DNA of 64,000 nucleotides from positions 1-64,000 of the forward strand of contig CACNWV010000001.1 in the NCBI GenBank assembly GCA_902624195.1, in the 5' to 3' direction. Positions 1 to 9,824 of this stretch are shown here, one piece after another. The notes under the pieces were generated by a model. The model made no database searches, had not been told where the DNA came from, and saw only the letters and a program-made list of their open reading frames with translations. The stretch's first letter is position 1. Every line of letters starts with the position of its first letter. The DNA is from an uncultured Pelagibacteraceae bacterium. Its GTDB lineage: Bacteria > Pseudomonadota > Alphaproteobacteria > Pelagibacterales > Pelagibacteraceae. A program made the translations under genes and the position numbers.

Positions 1-734
1 GTGTAAGTCATCCCGCATTTGATCTGTTTATTATGAATCTTTTTCGTTAAGAAAGAAAAATAATAATGATCATCATCTGCAGGCTGCATTTCCAAGTCAT
101 CATAATTAATTGTATCTCCGTTTAATCTAGGAGGGGTTCCTGTTTTTAATCTTCCAATCTGCATTTTATATTTTGACAACTGTTCACTCAAACCGGTGGA
201 CGGTTTTTCATCATACCTACCTGCTGGTATCTGCTTTTCACCTATATGTATCAAACCATTTAAAAAAGTTCCCGTAGTTAATATTAATTCTTTAGTCCTT
301 ATTTCTTTGCCACTTTGACAAATGAATCCTATGATTTCATTTTTCTCAAACAAGAATTTTACCACTGGATCGGCAATAACTTCTAAGTTTTTGTAATTTA
401 ATAATATTTTTTGCATATGCTCTTTGTAAAGAGCTCTATCTGACTGAGTTCTTGGCCCTTGCACTGCTGGACCCCGACTTCTATTTAATAATCTAAATTG
501 AATACCTGATTTATCAGCTACAACACCCATTACTCCATCTAAAGCATCGATTTCTCTCACAAGATGCCCTTTTCCAAGTCCTCCGATAGCAGGATTACAT
601 GACATTTCGCCAATTGTCTCTATCTTATGGGTAAAAAGAGCTGTATTTACGCCCATTCTAGCGGAAGCTGCTGCTGCCTCACATCCGGCATGTCCTCCAC
701 CTATAACTACTACATCATAGCTTTGTTTTGTCAT
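1..734 (-). CDS. mnmG: tRNA U34 carboxymethylaminomethyl synthesis enzyme MnmG, 3' end cut by window
   Basis: FAD-binding partner of MnmE in modifying wobble uridine 34 of several tRNAs. About 244 N-terminal residues are visible; the C-terminal half lies outside the window. Residues 8-20 hold the dinucleotide motif [13 protein letters not shown], and residues 45-62 carry the family signature [18 protein letters not shown]. The start ATG (732-734) gives the family N-terminus directly. It lies 42 bases downstream of mnmE on the same strand, so the two modification partners are probably cotranscribed. The family assignment is secure; the enzyme's role is known from the family. Confidence 0.97.
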   Translation of the reverse strand, partial: MTKQSYDVVVIGGGHAGCEAAAASARMGVNTALFTHKIETIGEMSCNPAIGGLGKGHLVREIDALDGVMGVVADKSGIQFRLLNRSRGPAVQGPRTQSDRALYKEHMQKILLNYKNLEVIADPVVKFLFEKNEIIGFICQSGKEIRTKELILTTGTFLNGLIHIGEKQIPAGRYDEKPSTGLSEQLSKYKMQIGRLKTGTPPRLNGDTINYDDLEMQPADDDHYYFSFLTKKIHNKQIKCGMTY

Positions 735-776
735 TCTTTAAATGTAAACGTCTTAATTGAGAATACAAGAAGTATT

Positions 777-2105
777 TTATTTACCGATACAGAAGTCTTT
801 GAATATAGATCCAAGTATTTCTTCCACATCTACCTTACCGACGATACTACCAAGATGTCGTGTGGCCATTCTTAGATCTTCAGCTGCTAACTCTAGGTCT
901 TTGTTTTGATCCTTTTTAAGAAACTTTTCAATTTCTTTTAAGCAGTCATTAAGCTTAACTCTGTGCCTTTCTCTAGTAATTAAAGCACTATTATTAAACG
1001 TAAATTTTTTGCTTAATTTAGCTTTAATCAAATCTATTAGTTTATCGATATTTTTATTGTTTTTTACTGAAGCTAAAACAGTATCAACTTTAAATTTATG
1101 ATTTTGTTTATCTGAAACATCTGATTTATTTAAAAAAATTATAGTATCTTTTTTAATCATATTCTGTATTTCGTTGTTAATTTTTTTTGATGAATTATCA
1201 ATGACAATTATATTTAAATCTGCTTCTTTTGATTTGCCAAGAGCTAATAAAATTCCTTTTTTCTCTACTTCATTTTTTGTATCTCTAATACCAGCAGTGT
1301 CAGCTAAGAGAACAGGATATCCATCTAGGTTTAAATAGGTTTCTATAACATCTCTTGTTGTGCCGGCTTCATCTGAAACAATTGCTACTTCTCTTTTTGA
1401 AAGTAAATTTAATAATGATGATTTACCTGCATTAACTTCTCCTGTAATTGAAACCCTAAAACCTTCTCTAATTTTTTCTCCAACTTTATTATCCTCAACA
1501 ATTCTAGTAATTTCTGAGTGAATTTCTTTGATTGTTTTGTGGGCATCTTTTAATACTTTTTCTGGAAGATCTTCCTCTGCAAAATCAATTTTAGCTTCTA
1601 TAAAAGCAAGAGATTTTATTATTTTTTCCCTCAAATTATTATAATAATTTGATGCGTTTCCCTGAACTAATTTTATTGCTTGCTGTCTTTGTAATTCTGT
1701 CTCTGAATGGATAAGATCTCCTATGCTTTCTGCTTTTAACAAATCGATCTTATCATTTTGAAAAGCTATTTTTGTGAACTCGCCTGGTTCAGCTAATCTG
1801 CAGTTTTTTTGCTCTGACAAAACTCTCAATAAAGCGTTTATTACCGCATTGCTTCCATGGATCTGTAATTCTGCTAAGTCTTCACCAGTGTAGCTATTTG
1901 GCCCAGGAAACCACAATAATAGGGCTTCCGGATCTATTACATTACCGTTGTTAGGGTCATAGAACTTACAAAAATTAACTTCGTTCGACTTTATTTCTTT
2001 GGACTTAGTCAAATTTTGACAAATCTTTAGAGTTTCACTGCCTGATATTCTAACGATAGCTATTCCAGAGGGCCCTCTACCCGAAGATAAAGCATAAATG
2101 TTCAT
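777..2105 (-). CDS. mnmE: tRNA modification GTPase MnmE
   Basis: Works with MnmG to build the cmnm5/mnm5 group on tRNA uridine 34. The 442 residues have the usual order: an N-terminal folate-binding domain (about 1-115), a helical domain, and an inserted Ras-like G domain. The G motifs are visible: GEVNAGKSS at 222-230 (the family usually has PNAGKSS, so Val replaces Pro), TTRD at 249-252, DTAG at 269-272 and NKSD at 326-329. The protein ends in CIGK, the C-terminal motif needed for catalysis. It lies just upstream of mnmG and 4 bases from the monooxygenase gene before it. Confidence 0.97.
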   Translation of the reverse strand: MNIYALSSGRGPSGIAIVRISGSETLKICQNLTKSKEIKSNEVNFCKFYDPNNGNVIDPEALLLWFPGPNSYTGEDLAELQIHGSNAVINALLRVLSEQKNCRLAEPGEFTKIAFQNDKIDLLKAESIGDLIHSETELQRQQAIKLVQGNASNYYNNLREKIIKSLAFIEAKIDFAEEDLPEKVLKDAHKTIKEIHSEITRIVEDNKVGEKIREGFRVSITGEVNAGKSSLLNLLSKREVAIVSDEAGTTRDVIETYLNLDGYPVLLADTAGIRDTKNEVEKKGILLALGKSKEADLNIIVIDNSSKKINNEIQNMIKKDTIIFLNKSDVSDKQNHKFKVDTVLASVKNNKNIDKLIDLIKAKLSKKFTFNNSALITRERHRVKLNDCLKEIEKFLKKDQNKDLELAAEDLRMATRHLGSIVGKVDVEEILGSIFKDFCIGK

Positions 2106-2109
2106 TGAA

Positions 2110-3219
2110 TTATAATGATAAACCTCGATTAGAGATTATTTTACTAAATTTTTTTAATGTCTCGTTGTTCTTGATTTTTTTTACAATTATTTCTTTAAAT
2201 GGGTCTAAATATTTATTTTGTTTAAAGAAGCTATGTGTGGCGTCAACACCTAAACTCATGACAGTATTTTCGGGTTTTCTGCTATTATAAAAATCGTTTA
2301 ACGCATAGCTGTTTTTTATAGATATACCTAAGCCCACATAATATTTAATAATTTCTTTTAATTTTTTAATATCCCTTAGAACAAGATTAAAACCTTGTCC
2401 AGCCACAGGATGAATAGTGTGCAAACCCTCTCCGAGAATTAATATATTTTTTTGATGATACTGTCTTCTTAAAGTTAGTGAGATCGGATAAGACTGGATA
2501 TTGCTAATAGTTATATCTTGTTTACACTTTAGTAACTCTATTATTTTTTCTTTAACTAAATTCGTAATTTTTTTAGAATTATTCACGATGAAATTTTTTT
2601 TTACGCTCCAAACAAATGAGAAATAATTTTTTGAAAAAGGGAGTATAGCTAATGGTCCTTCTTTTAAAAAGAATTGGCTTGTGTTTAGAGTTTTGAAATT
2701 GTGCCTTGCATAGCCTGTTATAGCTATTTCTTTATAATTCTTCTTAATAGATCTTGTCTTAATTATTTTATCATATATTTTAGATTGTCCGCCTATACAG
2801 AGTATAATTAAGTCATAATTTTTTAACTCTTCTAGATTTTTTACATCCTTTCTTATTAATCTAATTTTATTTTTTGAAATTTCTTTCAATAATAAACTTT
2901 TAACTTTGTCATTTTCAAAGACATACATAAGATTTGAGTTAGTTTCGTTAAGATTCAAAAAATTTATTTTTTCTTTAGAAGTTTCGTAAAAAAGCTCAAT
3001 TTTTTTTGAGGGCCAGAACAATTTTTGTCCTAAGGTAGTGATATTTTGATTGATGAACTTGAAATTTGTATCTGAAATAGCAGTAGTCCTTTTATCTACG
3101 TTTTTTGTGCCTTTTTTTGCTATTAAATTTACCTCTATACCTGGTACTTTAGCTAAAACTGCAGCTGTCATTAAGCCTGAAAGACCGTCTCCGACAATGC
3201 ATATTCTCTGTTTTATCAT
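2110..3219 (-). CDS. FAD-dependent ubiquinone-biosynthesis-type hydroxylase (UbiH/UbiF/Coq6 family)
   Basis: Flavoprotein monooxygenase family that hydroxylates the aromatic ring of ubiquinone intermediates. Residues 7-15 show the FAD Rossmann motif IVGDGLSGL, and a late motif GEGLHTIHPVAGQGFNLVLRD matches the family's second FAD signature, where the family usually has GDAAH. At 369 residues it is slightly short for the family (about 390-410). Transcribed in the same direction as mnmE, 4 bases before it, and divergently from ftsK. Which ring position it acts on cannot be read from the sequence, so I give no specific symbol. Confidence 0.85.
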   Translation of the reverse strand: MIKQRICIVGDGLSGLMTAAVLAKVPGIEVNLIAKKGTKNVDKRTTAISDTNFKFINQNITTLGQKLFWPSKKIELFYETSKEKINFLNLNETNSNLMYVFENDKVKSLLLKEISKNKIRLIRKDVKNLEELKNYDLIILCIGGQSKIYDKIIKTRSIKKNYKEIAITGYARHNFKTLNTSQFFLKEGPLAILPFSKNYFSFVWSVKKNFIVNNSKKITNLVKEKIIELLKCKQDITISNIQSYPISLTLRRQYHQKNILILGEGLHTIHPVAGQGFNLVLRDIKKLKEIIKYYVGLGISIKNSYALNDFYNSRKPENTVMSLGVDATHSFFKQNKYLDPFKEIIVKKIKNNETLKKFSKIISNRGLSL

Positions 3220-3274
3220 ATAACAATTTTTAACACTTTCATAAAAATGGTAAAAAGTACGTAATCGATTCGTA

Positions 3275-5356
3275 ATGAATACAAACTTTTTAGATAGTGT
3301 AACAAATTTTTTGAAAAAGCGAACCTTTGAATTACTAGGTTTAATCTTAGTTTTATCAAGTGTCGCACTTGCAATCGCCTTTACAACATATTCTCCGGAA
3401 GATCCTTCATTTATTTATGGAGATAGAAGTTTTGAGATCCAGAATTTTTTTGGAATTTATGGAAGCAGCATTGCAGATTTCTTATTACAAAGTTTTGGAT
3501 TGGCCTCTTTTTTATTATTACTTAACTTTTTATTTTGGGGATTAGATTTGATAATAAAGAAGGAATTAAGAAGAATAATCTTAAAATTGTTTTTAGTTGT
3601 AGCTTATTTGACTGTAGGTACAGTTTTTATCTATTTAACATTCGATAATTCTTTTTGGTTAATTGATAATGGTAATTCGGGCTTTGTAGGAAAAATAACA
3701 TACAACTTTATTAATACTTGGGCTCCGTGGATTGATAATACATATTCAATTTATGGACTTCTTTTATTAACTATAATTTTTTTTTCATTTTCAGCTGATA
3801 TAAATTATAAAAAAGTATTCTCAGTAATTATTTCACTTTTTAGGAGAAAACCTGTGGAAAGTATTGAGCCAGATTTTACTAAAATTAATATTGAAGATCA
3901 GCCACAGACTTTAGAAAAACCACAGCAATCTTTTTCGTTTGATACTGACACAAGTCCTAAAACAGAGCAAGTTACTACAAAAACTAAATATAAATTACCG
4001 GATATAAATTATTTAGAAAAGAATTTATCTAATCTTAGTTCTGATGGAAATAAAAATCGGCCAGATGGTGGATTTATGGAAAAAATATTATTAGACTTTG
4101 GTATAGATGGAAAAATTAAAACAATTAATAATGGCCCTGTAGTAAGCCTATATGAATTCGAGCCTGCACCAGGTGTGAAAGTGTCAAAAATTATTAATTT
4201 ATCTGAGGATTTAGCAAGAAATACCAGTTCAACTTCTACAAGAGTTTCGGTCATTCCAGGAAAAAACACTGTTGGAATTGAAATTCCAAACGAGGAAAGA
4301 GAGGGCGTATCACTTAGAGAAATTATTTCTTACGATAAATTTCAAAAAAAAGATGTAAGACTTCCGATCGCATTAGGTAAAAGTATTTCGGGAATGCCAA
4401 TTGTTGGTGATTTAACATCAATGCCTCATCTGTTAATTGCTGGTACTACTGGTTCAGGAAAGTCTGTTTGTATTAACACAATTATCGTTTCTTTACTTTA
4501 CAAATTAAGTCCTGATCTTTGCAAATTTATTTTAATTGATCCAAAAATGTTAGAGTTATCAACTTACGAAGGAATACCTCATTTATTAACTCCAGTTATA
4601 ACTGATGCTAAAAAGGCAACATCAGCTTTATCTTGGACAGTCAAAGAAATGAACAGCAGATATAAATTAATGAGCAAGGTAGGAGTAAGGAACATTGATG
4701 GTTATAATGCTAAGCACAAGCTTAAAATGCCTTACATCGTTGTAGTCGTTGATGAGATGTCAGACTTAATGCTTGTAGCTGGAAAAGAAATTGAAAACTA
4801 CATTCAAAAATTATCACAAATGGCAAGAGCTGCAGGAATTCATATCATCATGGCTACACAAAGACCAAGTGTTGATGTAATAACAGGAACAATAAAAGCG
4901 AATTTTCCTACAAGAATATCTTTTCAAGTAAGTTCCAAGATTGATAGTAGAACAATTTTGGGGGAGCAGGGTGCTGAACAATTACTTGGTAAAGGAGATA
5001 TGTTATTTATGTCCTCTGCAAACAGAATAGTTAGAATTCATGGTCCTTATGTTTCTGAACAAGAAATTGAGAAAATTACGAACTCATTAAGAGCACAAGG
5101 AGAGCCAGATTATATGGAAGAAATTACCTCTCAAGAAACAACTGAAAGCACATTAACTCCTGGGAGTGAGGGAGAAGAAGATGAATTATTTAATCAGGCA
5201 GTAGAAATCATAAAAGCTGAAGGAAAAGCTTCCACAAGCTTTCTGCAGAGAAAATTACAAATCGGATATAACAGAGCTGCTAGAATTATTGATATGATGG
5301 AAGAAAAAGGTATTGTTAGTAAAGCAAATCATGTTGGTAAACGTGAAGTTCTTTAA
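3275..5356 (+). CDS. ftsK: DNA translocase FtsK
   Basis: Septum-anchored motor that pumps chromosome ends and activates XerCD at dif during division. The N-terminus (about 1-175) has four or five hydrophobic membrane segments, followed by a short Gln/Thr-rich linker (about 190-240), much shorter than in E. coli. The motor domain carries Walker A GTTGSGKS at residues 390-397 and Walker B VVVVDEMSDL further on. The C-terminus (about 630-693) is the winged-helix gamma domain that reads KOPS sites. Length 693 is typical for a short alphaproteobacterial FtsK. The gene end overlaps the start of lolA. Confidence 0.97.
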   Translation: MNTNFLDSVTNFLKKRTFELLGLILVLSSVALAIAFTTYSPEDPSFIYGDRSFEIQNFFGIYGSSIADFLLQSFGLASFLLLLNFLFWGLDLIIKKELRRIILKLFLVVAYLTVGTVFIYLTFDNSFWLIDNGNSGFVGKITYNFINTWAPWIDNTYSIYGLLLLTIIFFSFSADINYKKVFSVIISLFRRKPVESIEPDFTKINIEDQPQTLEKPQQSFSFDTDTSPKTEQVTTKTKYKLPDINYLEKNLSNLSSDGNKNRPDGGFMEKILLDFGIDGKIKTINNGPVVSLYEFEPAPGVKVSKIINLSEDLARNTSSTSTRVSVIPGKNTVGIEIPNEEREGVSLREIISYDKFQKKDVRLPIALGKSISGMPIVGDLTSMPHLLIAGTTGSGKSVCINTIIVSLLYKLSPDLCKFILIDPKMLELSTYEGIPHLLTPVITDAKKATSALSWTVKEMNSRYKLMSKVGVRNIDGYNAKHKLKMPYIVVVVDEMSDLMLVAGKEIENYIQKLSQMARAAGIHIIMATQRPSVDVITGTIKANFPTRISFQVSSKIDSRTILGEQGAEQLLGKGDMLFMSSANRIVRIHGPYVSEQEIEKITNSLRAQGEPDYMEEITSQETTESTLTPGSEGEEDELFNQAVEIIKAEGKASTSFLQRKLQIGYNRAARIIDMMEEKGIVSKANHVGKREVL

Positions 5357-5900
5357 AAAAAAATTTTTAATCTCGTTTTTTCTACTAATAACATCAAGTT
5401 TATTAGCTAATGAAAAAAATCAAATAGTTGCTCAATTAAATAACTTAAACTCTTTAGAATTTACATTTGATCAATTAATTAATGAAAAAACAGAAAAAGG
5501 TAGTTGTCTTTTAGAGTTTCCTGGAAAATTAAAATGCAATTATTTTGATGATAAGAAAAAAGAACTAGTTATTAACAATAAAAGGTTAGCAATAACACAA
5601 AAAAGATATAATAAAACTTACCATTATCCTATTTCAAAATCACCGTTCTTAAATATTTTATATAAAGATAAACTTTTAGAAATTGTGCAATCAGGGGAAT
5701 TAGAGTTAACTGATAAAATAATTAAACTTATTTATTTTGGTGATAACGAAATTACAGTTTTTTTTGACAAAAAAAATTTAGATTTGAAGGGATGGGAGAT
5801 TAAAGATCAATACAACAATAGTATAAATTTCTCCCTAAATATTGTTGCTAAAAATGACGTTTTTAAAAAAGGTACCTTTAAAGTACCTGAAATAAACTAA
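5331..5900 (+). CDS. lolA: Outer-membrane lipoprotein carrier LolA-like protein
   Basis: Periplasmic chaperone family that ferries lipoproteins from LolCDE to the outer membrane. I chose ATG 5331 because it gives a clean signal peptide: basic KFFKKK, a hydrophobic run, and a cleavage site near SLLANE. An in-frame upstream ATG at 5313 lies inside ftsK. The mature part has the LolA pattern (an early F-T-F-x-Q strand, a G-S/L-x-F-x-P-G-K-L hairpin, then the central DPF-like region replaced by KSPF). It overlaps the 3' end of ftsK by 26 bases, the usual alphaproteobacterial order. It converges on the next gene with interlocked stop codons at 5897-5900. Confidence 0.82.
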   Translation: MLVNVKFFKKKFLISFFLLITSSLLANEKNQIVAQLNNLNSLEFTFDQLINEKTEKGSCLLEFPGKLKCNYFDDKKKELVINNKRLAITQKRYNKTYHYPISKSPFLNILYKDKLLEIVQSGELELTDKIIKLIYFGDNEITVFFDKKNLDLKGWEIKDQYNNSINFSLNIVAKNDVFKKGTFKVPEIN

Positions 5901-6403
5901 GCTACAAAATCGATTTCTTCTTCTTTAAAAATTTCAAAACCTTTTGACTTGTAATTTTGCAGCGCATGTTTGTGATCTAAGCTACAAGTATGAACCCACA
6001 TTCTCTTAGGATTTTTTCTTGATGCACTTGCAATGGCATGATTTACAAGTGTTGAGCCAAGCTTCAAACCTCTAAATTCTTTTAGTACCCCTAGATTAAT
6101 AAGCTCTACTTCATTTGATCCAGGATGATATTCTTGTTCGTAATATCCTACTAAATCTTCACCTTTTTTTAGAACATGTGTTTCTAAATTTTTATTTGTA
6201 ACATACTTTACCCATTCGCTATCAGACCAAAGTAATCTATCTCTCCAGTAATGATCTACGCCTATTTGTTTATAAAAAAATCTATTTAAATGAAAATTAT
6301 CTTTATCATCCAAAATAATTTGAAAATTTTCTGGGAGATTTAAATCAACTGTTTTTGAAAAATCTCTAATTTCTAAAAAATATCTTTTTACTCTCGAAAC
6401 CAT
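5897..6403 (-). CDS. GNAT-family N-acetyltransferase
   Basis: Probable acyl-CoA-dependent acetyltransferase of unknown substrate. The 168 residues contain the GNAT core: strand VELINLGVL followed by the acetyl-CoA loop FRGLKLGSTLVNHAI (a variant of the R-x-x-G-x-A/G pattern) and a late helix-strand with HALQNYKSKGFEIF, typical of motif B. It starts at the stop of the HIT gene (shared base 6403) and is the last gene of the his-containing minus-strand run. No sequence feature indicates its substrate. Confidence 0.82.
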   Translation of the reverse strand: MVSRVKRYFLEIRDFSKTVDLNLPENFQIILDDKDNFHLNRFFYKQIGVDHYWRDRLLWSDSEWVKYVTNKNLETHVLKKGEDLVGYYEQEYHPGSNEVELINLGVLKEFRGLKLGSTLVNHAIASASRKNPKRMWVHTCSLDHKHALQNYKSKGFEIFKEEEIDFVA

Positions 6404-6759
6404 CAGCTAACCATCTTTCCGATCTTTTCACCTGCAAATATATGAAAGTGTAAATGAGGAACCTCTTGCCCACCATCACTTCCAATATTAGTTAAAGTTC
6501 GATATCCTTTATCTTTTGCGCCCACTAAGTTTGCGACATGCGTCACTGCTTTGTTTAACTCTACAATCTCTTTATCTGAAGCTTTGTTGTTGAAATCATT
6601 AAGATCTACGTACTCACCTTTAGGAATAACTAAAACATGAACTTTCTTTTGAGGATTAATATCATGAAAAGCTAAAACATGATCATTTTCATAAACTTTT
6701 TTACACGGAATTTCTCCCCTTAAAATTTTAGCAAATATATTATTTTTGTCGTAACTCAT
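6403..6759 (-). CDS. HIT-family (Hint-like) nucleotide-binding protein
   Basis: Histidine-triad phosphoramidase family that hydrolyses AMP-lysine-type or other nucleotide phosphoramidates. The active-site triad HLHFHIF is visible near residues 102-108, and the N-terminal IFAKILRGEIPCKKVYEND motif is typical of bacterial Hint (118 residues, normal length). Its start overlaps the hisE stop by 4 bases, so it is translationally linked to the histidine operon, as in many alphaproteobacteria. The physiological substrate is not known from the sequence. Confidence 0.93.
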   Translation of the reverse strand: MSYDKNNIFAKILRGEIPCKKVYENDHVLAFHDINPQKKVHVLVIPKGEYVDLNDFNNKASDKEIVELNKAVTHVANLVGAKDKGYRTLTNIGSDGGQEVPHLHFHIFAGEKIGKMVS

Positions 6760-7028
6760 TTCTGTCTCTTCTTAAGTTCGCTCATCACATCTTCAATTTT
6801 TATGTTGTTAGCTTCTAAGTAAACCATCAAATGATAAACCACATCAGCAGCTTCGTGTATCTTATTTGAATTTTTTTCCACAGATTCTATTAACTCGCCT
6901 ATTTCTTCTTTTACTTTTGAAACACTTAGGTTCTTATCGTTCAAAAGTTTATTGGTATAAGACTTATCAGGAGAAGAATTTTTTCTCTCTCTGATTGTTT
7001 TAATTAATTGTTCTAAGTTTTCAAACAT
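6756..7028 (-). CDS. hisE: Phosphoribosyl-ATP pyrophosphohydrolase HisE
   Basis: Second step of histidine synthesis: removes pyrophosphate from phosphoribosyl-ATP. The protein is a 90-residue all-alpha MazG-like fold with the metal-binding motif E-x-x-E in VKEEIGELIES and the later helix KIHEAADVVYHLMVYL. It is a free-standing HisE, not fused to HisI. It lies one base after hisF and overlaps the HIT gene by 4 bases. Confidence 0.95.
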   Translation of the reverse strand: MFENLEQLIKTIRERKNSSPDKSYTNKLLNDKNLSVSKVKEEIGELIESVEKNSNKIHEAADVVYHLMVYLEANNIKIEDVMSELKKRQK

Positions 7029-7029
7029 T

Positions 7030-7788
7030 TTATAACCTTACCGATACATTTTTAGAATTCAAATATTCTTTAGCATCTTTAATTTTATATTCGCCATAAT
7101 GAAAAATAGAGGCCGCTAAAACTGCACTTGCTCCACCTTTGACTATGCCATCATATAAATGATCTAGAGTTCCAACTCCACCGGAAGCTATTACAGGAAT
7201 ATTGGTGTTATTCGTAACTGTTTTTAATAAATCAACGTCGTAACCGGATTTAGTTCCATCTTTATCCATTGAAGTTAATAAAATTTCTCCAGCTCCATTT
7301 TCTTCTACTTTTTTAGCAAAATCTACTGCATCGATACCAGTTTTATTTCTTCCACCATGTGTAAATACTTCCCATTTATTATCTGAAACTTTTTTTGCAT
7401 CGATCGCAACAACAATGCATTGAGATCCAAATTTTTTTGAAGCTTCCTTAACCAAGTCGACATTTTTTACAGCAGCAGTATTAATAGAAACTTTATCTGC
7501 ACCTGCTAACAATAAATCGGTAATATTTTGAATAGTTCTAACTCCACCTCCAACAGTTAAAGGAACAAAACATTCTTTTGCAGTTTTTCTCACAATATCA
7601 ATAATTGTTTCTCTATTTTCATTTGATGCTGTTATATCTAAGAAACAAATCTCATCCGCGCCTCCATCACTATAAATCTTAGCTTGTTCAACTGGATCTC
7701 CGGCATCTTTTAATTCAACAAAGTTAATACCTTTAACAACTCTTCCATTCTTAACATCAAGACAAGGTATAATTCTATTTTTAAGCAT
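7030..7788 (-). CDS. hisF: Imidazole glycerol phosphate synthase cyclase subunit HisF
   Basis: Beta/alpha barrel subunit that takes ammonia from HisH and makes imidazole glycerol phosphate plus AICAR. Catalytic Asp11 lies in RIIPCLDV and Asp130 in VVAIDAK, both at the canonical positions. The phosphate-binding loops TVGGGVRT (about 78-85) and IASGGVGTL are present. At 252 residues it is normal length. It overlaps the hisA stop by 8 bases, so the two are probably translationally coupled. The AICAR by-product is the substrate of purH, encoded at 23110-24660. Confidence 0.98.
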   Translation of the reverse strand: MLKNRIIPCLDVKNGRVVKGINFVELKDAGDPVEQAKIYSDGGADEICFLDITASNENRETIIDIVRKTAKECFVPLTVGGGVRTIQNITDLLLAGADKVSINTAAVKNVDLVKEASKKFGSQCIVVAIDAKKVSDNKWEVFTHGGRNKTGIDAVDFAKKVEENGAGEILLTSMDKDGTKSGYDVDLLKTVTNNTNIPVIASGGVGTLDHLYDGIVKGGASAVLAASIFHYGEYKIKDAKEYLNSKNVSVRL

Positions 7789-8506
7789 TAATCTCCTTTG
7801 CTAACTCATCAAGCTTAATATCACCATCGTAAATAGCTTTACCAACAATAATACCTTCAATGTTTTTATTATTAAATTCTTTAGCTTTCTTAATATCACT
7901 TATTGAAGAAACACCACCTGAAATCACTACAGGGCAATTAGAAAGCTCTGCAATTTTAACAGTCTCGTCTAAATTAGGGCTGGTTTTCATTCCATCTCTG
8001 TTAATATCTGTATAAATAATTCTACTTACTCCATAATTATTTACTTCCTTAAGAAAGTCTATGGTTTTGACATTTAGATTTTCTTTCCAACCAGATACAG
8101 AAAGATTTCCATTTTTTGCATCTAATCCTAAAGCAATTTGACCTTTAAATTTTTCACAGGCCTCTTTTAAAAATTCTTTATTTTTAATCGCACCGCTTCC
8201 TAGAATTACTTTTTCAACACCTGCATCAATGTATTGCTTAATGCTATCAAAAGATCTTACACCACCGCCTATTTCAATTTTTAAATCATATTTACTTACT
8301 ATTTTTTGAATAATATTTATATTAACTGTCTTACCAGTTAGCGCTCCATCTAAATCAATAATGTGTAAATTTTTAAAACCATAATCTTTATATTTACCAG
8401 CTTGATCAATGGGTGAAGTTTCGTATTCGGTTTTATTTTCAAAGTCTCCTTTGATTAATCTTACACATTTTTTATCTTTGATATCTATTGCTGGAAATAT
8501 CTTCAT
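7781..8506 (-). CDS. hisA: ProFAR isomerase HisA
   Basis: Converts ProFAR to PRFAR by an Amadori rearrangement; a beta/alpha barrel paralogous to HisF. Asp8 in FPAIDIK is the catalytic base, and YTDINRDGM carries the second catalytic Asp. Phosphate loops EIGGGVRS and VISGGVSS are visible. Length 241 is normal. It shares one base with hisH and overlaps hisF by 8 bases inside the his operon. Confidence 0.97.
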   Translation of the reverse strand: MKIFPAIDIKDKKCVRLIKGDFENKTEYETSPIDQAGKYKDYGFKNLHIIDLDGALTGKTVNINIIQKIVSKYDLKIEIGGGVRSFDSIKQYIDAGVEKVILGSGAIKNKEFLKEACEKFKGQIALGLDAKNGNLSVSGWKENLNVKTIDFLKEVNNYGVSRIIYTDINRDGMKTSPNLDETVKIAELSNCPVVISGGVSSISDIKKAKEFNNKNIEGIIVGKAIYDGDIKLDELAKEINA

Positions 8507-9135
8507 TACAGTTTTATAAAGTTATCAATTATTTTTAATCCAGTTTTATCACTTTTCTCAGGGTGAAACTGTGTTCCAAATAAATTATCTTTTTCAACAG
8601 AGCAAACAATTTTAGATGCATAATCTGTTGTTGATGAAATGACTGATTTATCCTCAGGAATAAATTCATAACTGTGAACGAAATACATATGAGATTTGTT
8701 TTTAATATTTTTAAATATTCTACTTTCTTTTTGAATTTCAATTTCATTCCAACCAATGTGTGGAAGTTTAAATTTTCCCTTTTGATTATCAATTTTAGAA
8801 ACTTTACCAGACATCCATCCTAGACCTTTTGTTTCCACTTCTTCATACCCAATATCAGCAAACATTTGTAAGCCCACGCAAATACCTAATAAAGGCTTCT
8901 TATTTGTTATTGCGAACTCTTTTAGCGTATCAACTAATCCGTTAATACTATTAAGAGAGTCTACACAGCTTTTAAATGAACCTTGTCCTGGTAAAACAAT
9001 CTTGTCACTAGATCTAATTTTATTAATATCTGAAGTTACCTCTAGATTAACTTTACCTTTAGCAACCTCTGTAAAAGAATTTATGACAGAGCTAATATTG
9101 CCCGATTGGTAGTCAACAATTGTGACGTTCATCAA
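8506..9135 (-). CDS. hisH: Imidazole glycerol phosphate synthase glutaminase subunit HisH
   Basis: Class I glutamine amidotransferase that feeds ammonia to HisF. The nucleophile Cys86 sits in LLGICVGLQMF, and the catalytic His191 and Glu193 sit in FGTQFHPEKS. Oxyanion-strand residues KIVLPGQGSF are at 45-54. Length 209 is typical. It lies two bases after hisB. Confidence 0.97.
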   Translation of the reverse strand: MMNVTIVDYQSGNISSVINSFTEVAKGKVNLEVTSDINKIRSSDKIVLPGQGSFKSCVDSLNSINGLVDTLKEFAITNKKPLLGICVGLQMFADIGYEEVETKGLGWMSGKVSKIDNQKGKFKLPHIGWNEIEIQKESRIFKNIKNKSHMYFVHSYEFIPEDKSVISSTTDYASKIVCSVEKDNLFGTQFHPEKSDKTGLKIIDNFIKL

Positions 9136-9137
9136 AT

Positions 9138-9728
9138 TTAAATAGAGCCTTTTGTCGAAGGTATTGAGTTTTTAATTCTTTTATCAATTGCTAAAGCATC
9201 TTTTAATGATCTAGCTAAACCTTTGTAACATGACTCAATCTTGTGGTGACTATTTTCACCATAAATATTTTCTATGTGTAAAGTAACTCCAGCTGATTGC
9301 GAAAAAGCTTGGAACCATTCTTTAAATAATTCTGTGTCCATCTCACCAAGTTTCTCAACCGGAAGATTTACTTTCCAAATTAAATAAGGCCTATTCGATA
9401 CATCAATCGAAACTCGACTTAAAGTTTCATCCATAGGAATCATTGTTGATGCGTATCGTGTAATTCCTTTTCGATTACCTGCTGCTTTTTTAATAGCTTC
9501 TCCTATAGCTATGCCTGAATCTTCCGTAGTGTGGTGTAAATCTATATGCGTATCACCTTTTGCTTTCACTTCTAGGTCTATTAGTGAGTGCTTTGATAAT
9601 TGCTCCAACATGTGGTCTAAGAAACCTATTCCAGTCTTAATTTTATACTTTCCTTTTCCGTCTAGATTGACCGCGACAGAAATACTGGTCTCTTTTGTTT
9701 TCCTAGTAATTTTTGCTTTTCTACTCAT
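9138..9728 (-). CDS. hisB: Imidazoleglycerol-phosphate dehydratase HisB
   Basis: Manganese enzyme that dehydrates imidazole glycerol phosphate. It is monofunctional (196 residues, no histidinol-phosphatase domain). Metal-binding signatures are visible: [29 protein letters not shown] and the late [13 protein letters not shown]. First gene of the minus-strand his operon; its promoter should be in the 96-base gap shared with hslV. hisG, hisD, hisC and hisI are not in this window. Confidence 0.97.
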   Translation of the reverse strand: MSRKAKITRKTKETSISVAVNLDGKGKYKIKTGIGFLDHMLEQLSKHSLIDLEVKAKGDTHIDLHHTTEDSGIAIGEAIKKAAGNRKGITRYASTMIPMDETLSRVSIDVSNRPYLIWKVNLPVEKLGEMDTELFKEWFQAFSQSAGVTLHIENIYGENSHHKIESCYKGLARSLKDALAIDKRIKNSIPSTKGSI

Positions 9729-9824
9729 AAACTATACATGATTTACCTTTGATATATATTTAAATGGTCATTTTATCAATAAATCACTATTGAAGATCCT
9801 AAAATAATCTCCACATATAACTCT

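Noticed and set aside
627..875. Plus-strand open frame of 82 residues
   Set aside because: It is antisense to mnmG and the end of mnmE and lacks family features.
4009..4269. Minus-strand frame inside ftsK
   Set aside because: Shadow of the ftsK linker and motor domain; no ribosome site and no recognisable product.
9776..9793. Inverted repeat TCAATA/TATTGA in the hisB-hslV gap
   Set aside because: Only six AT-rich base pairs; expected by chance in this composition.
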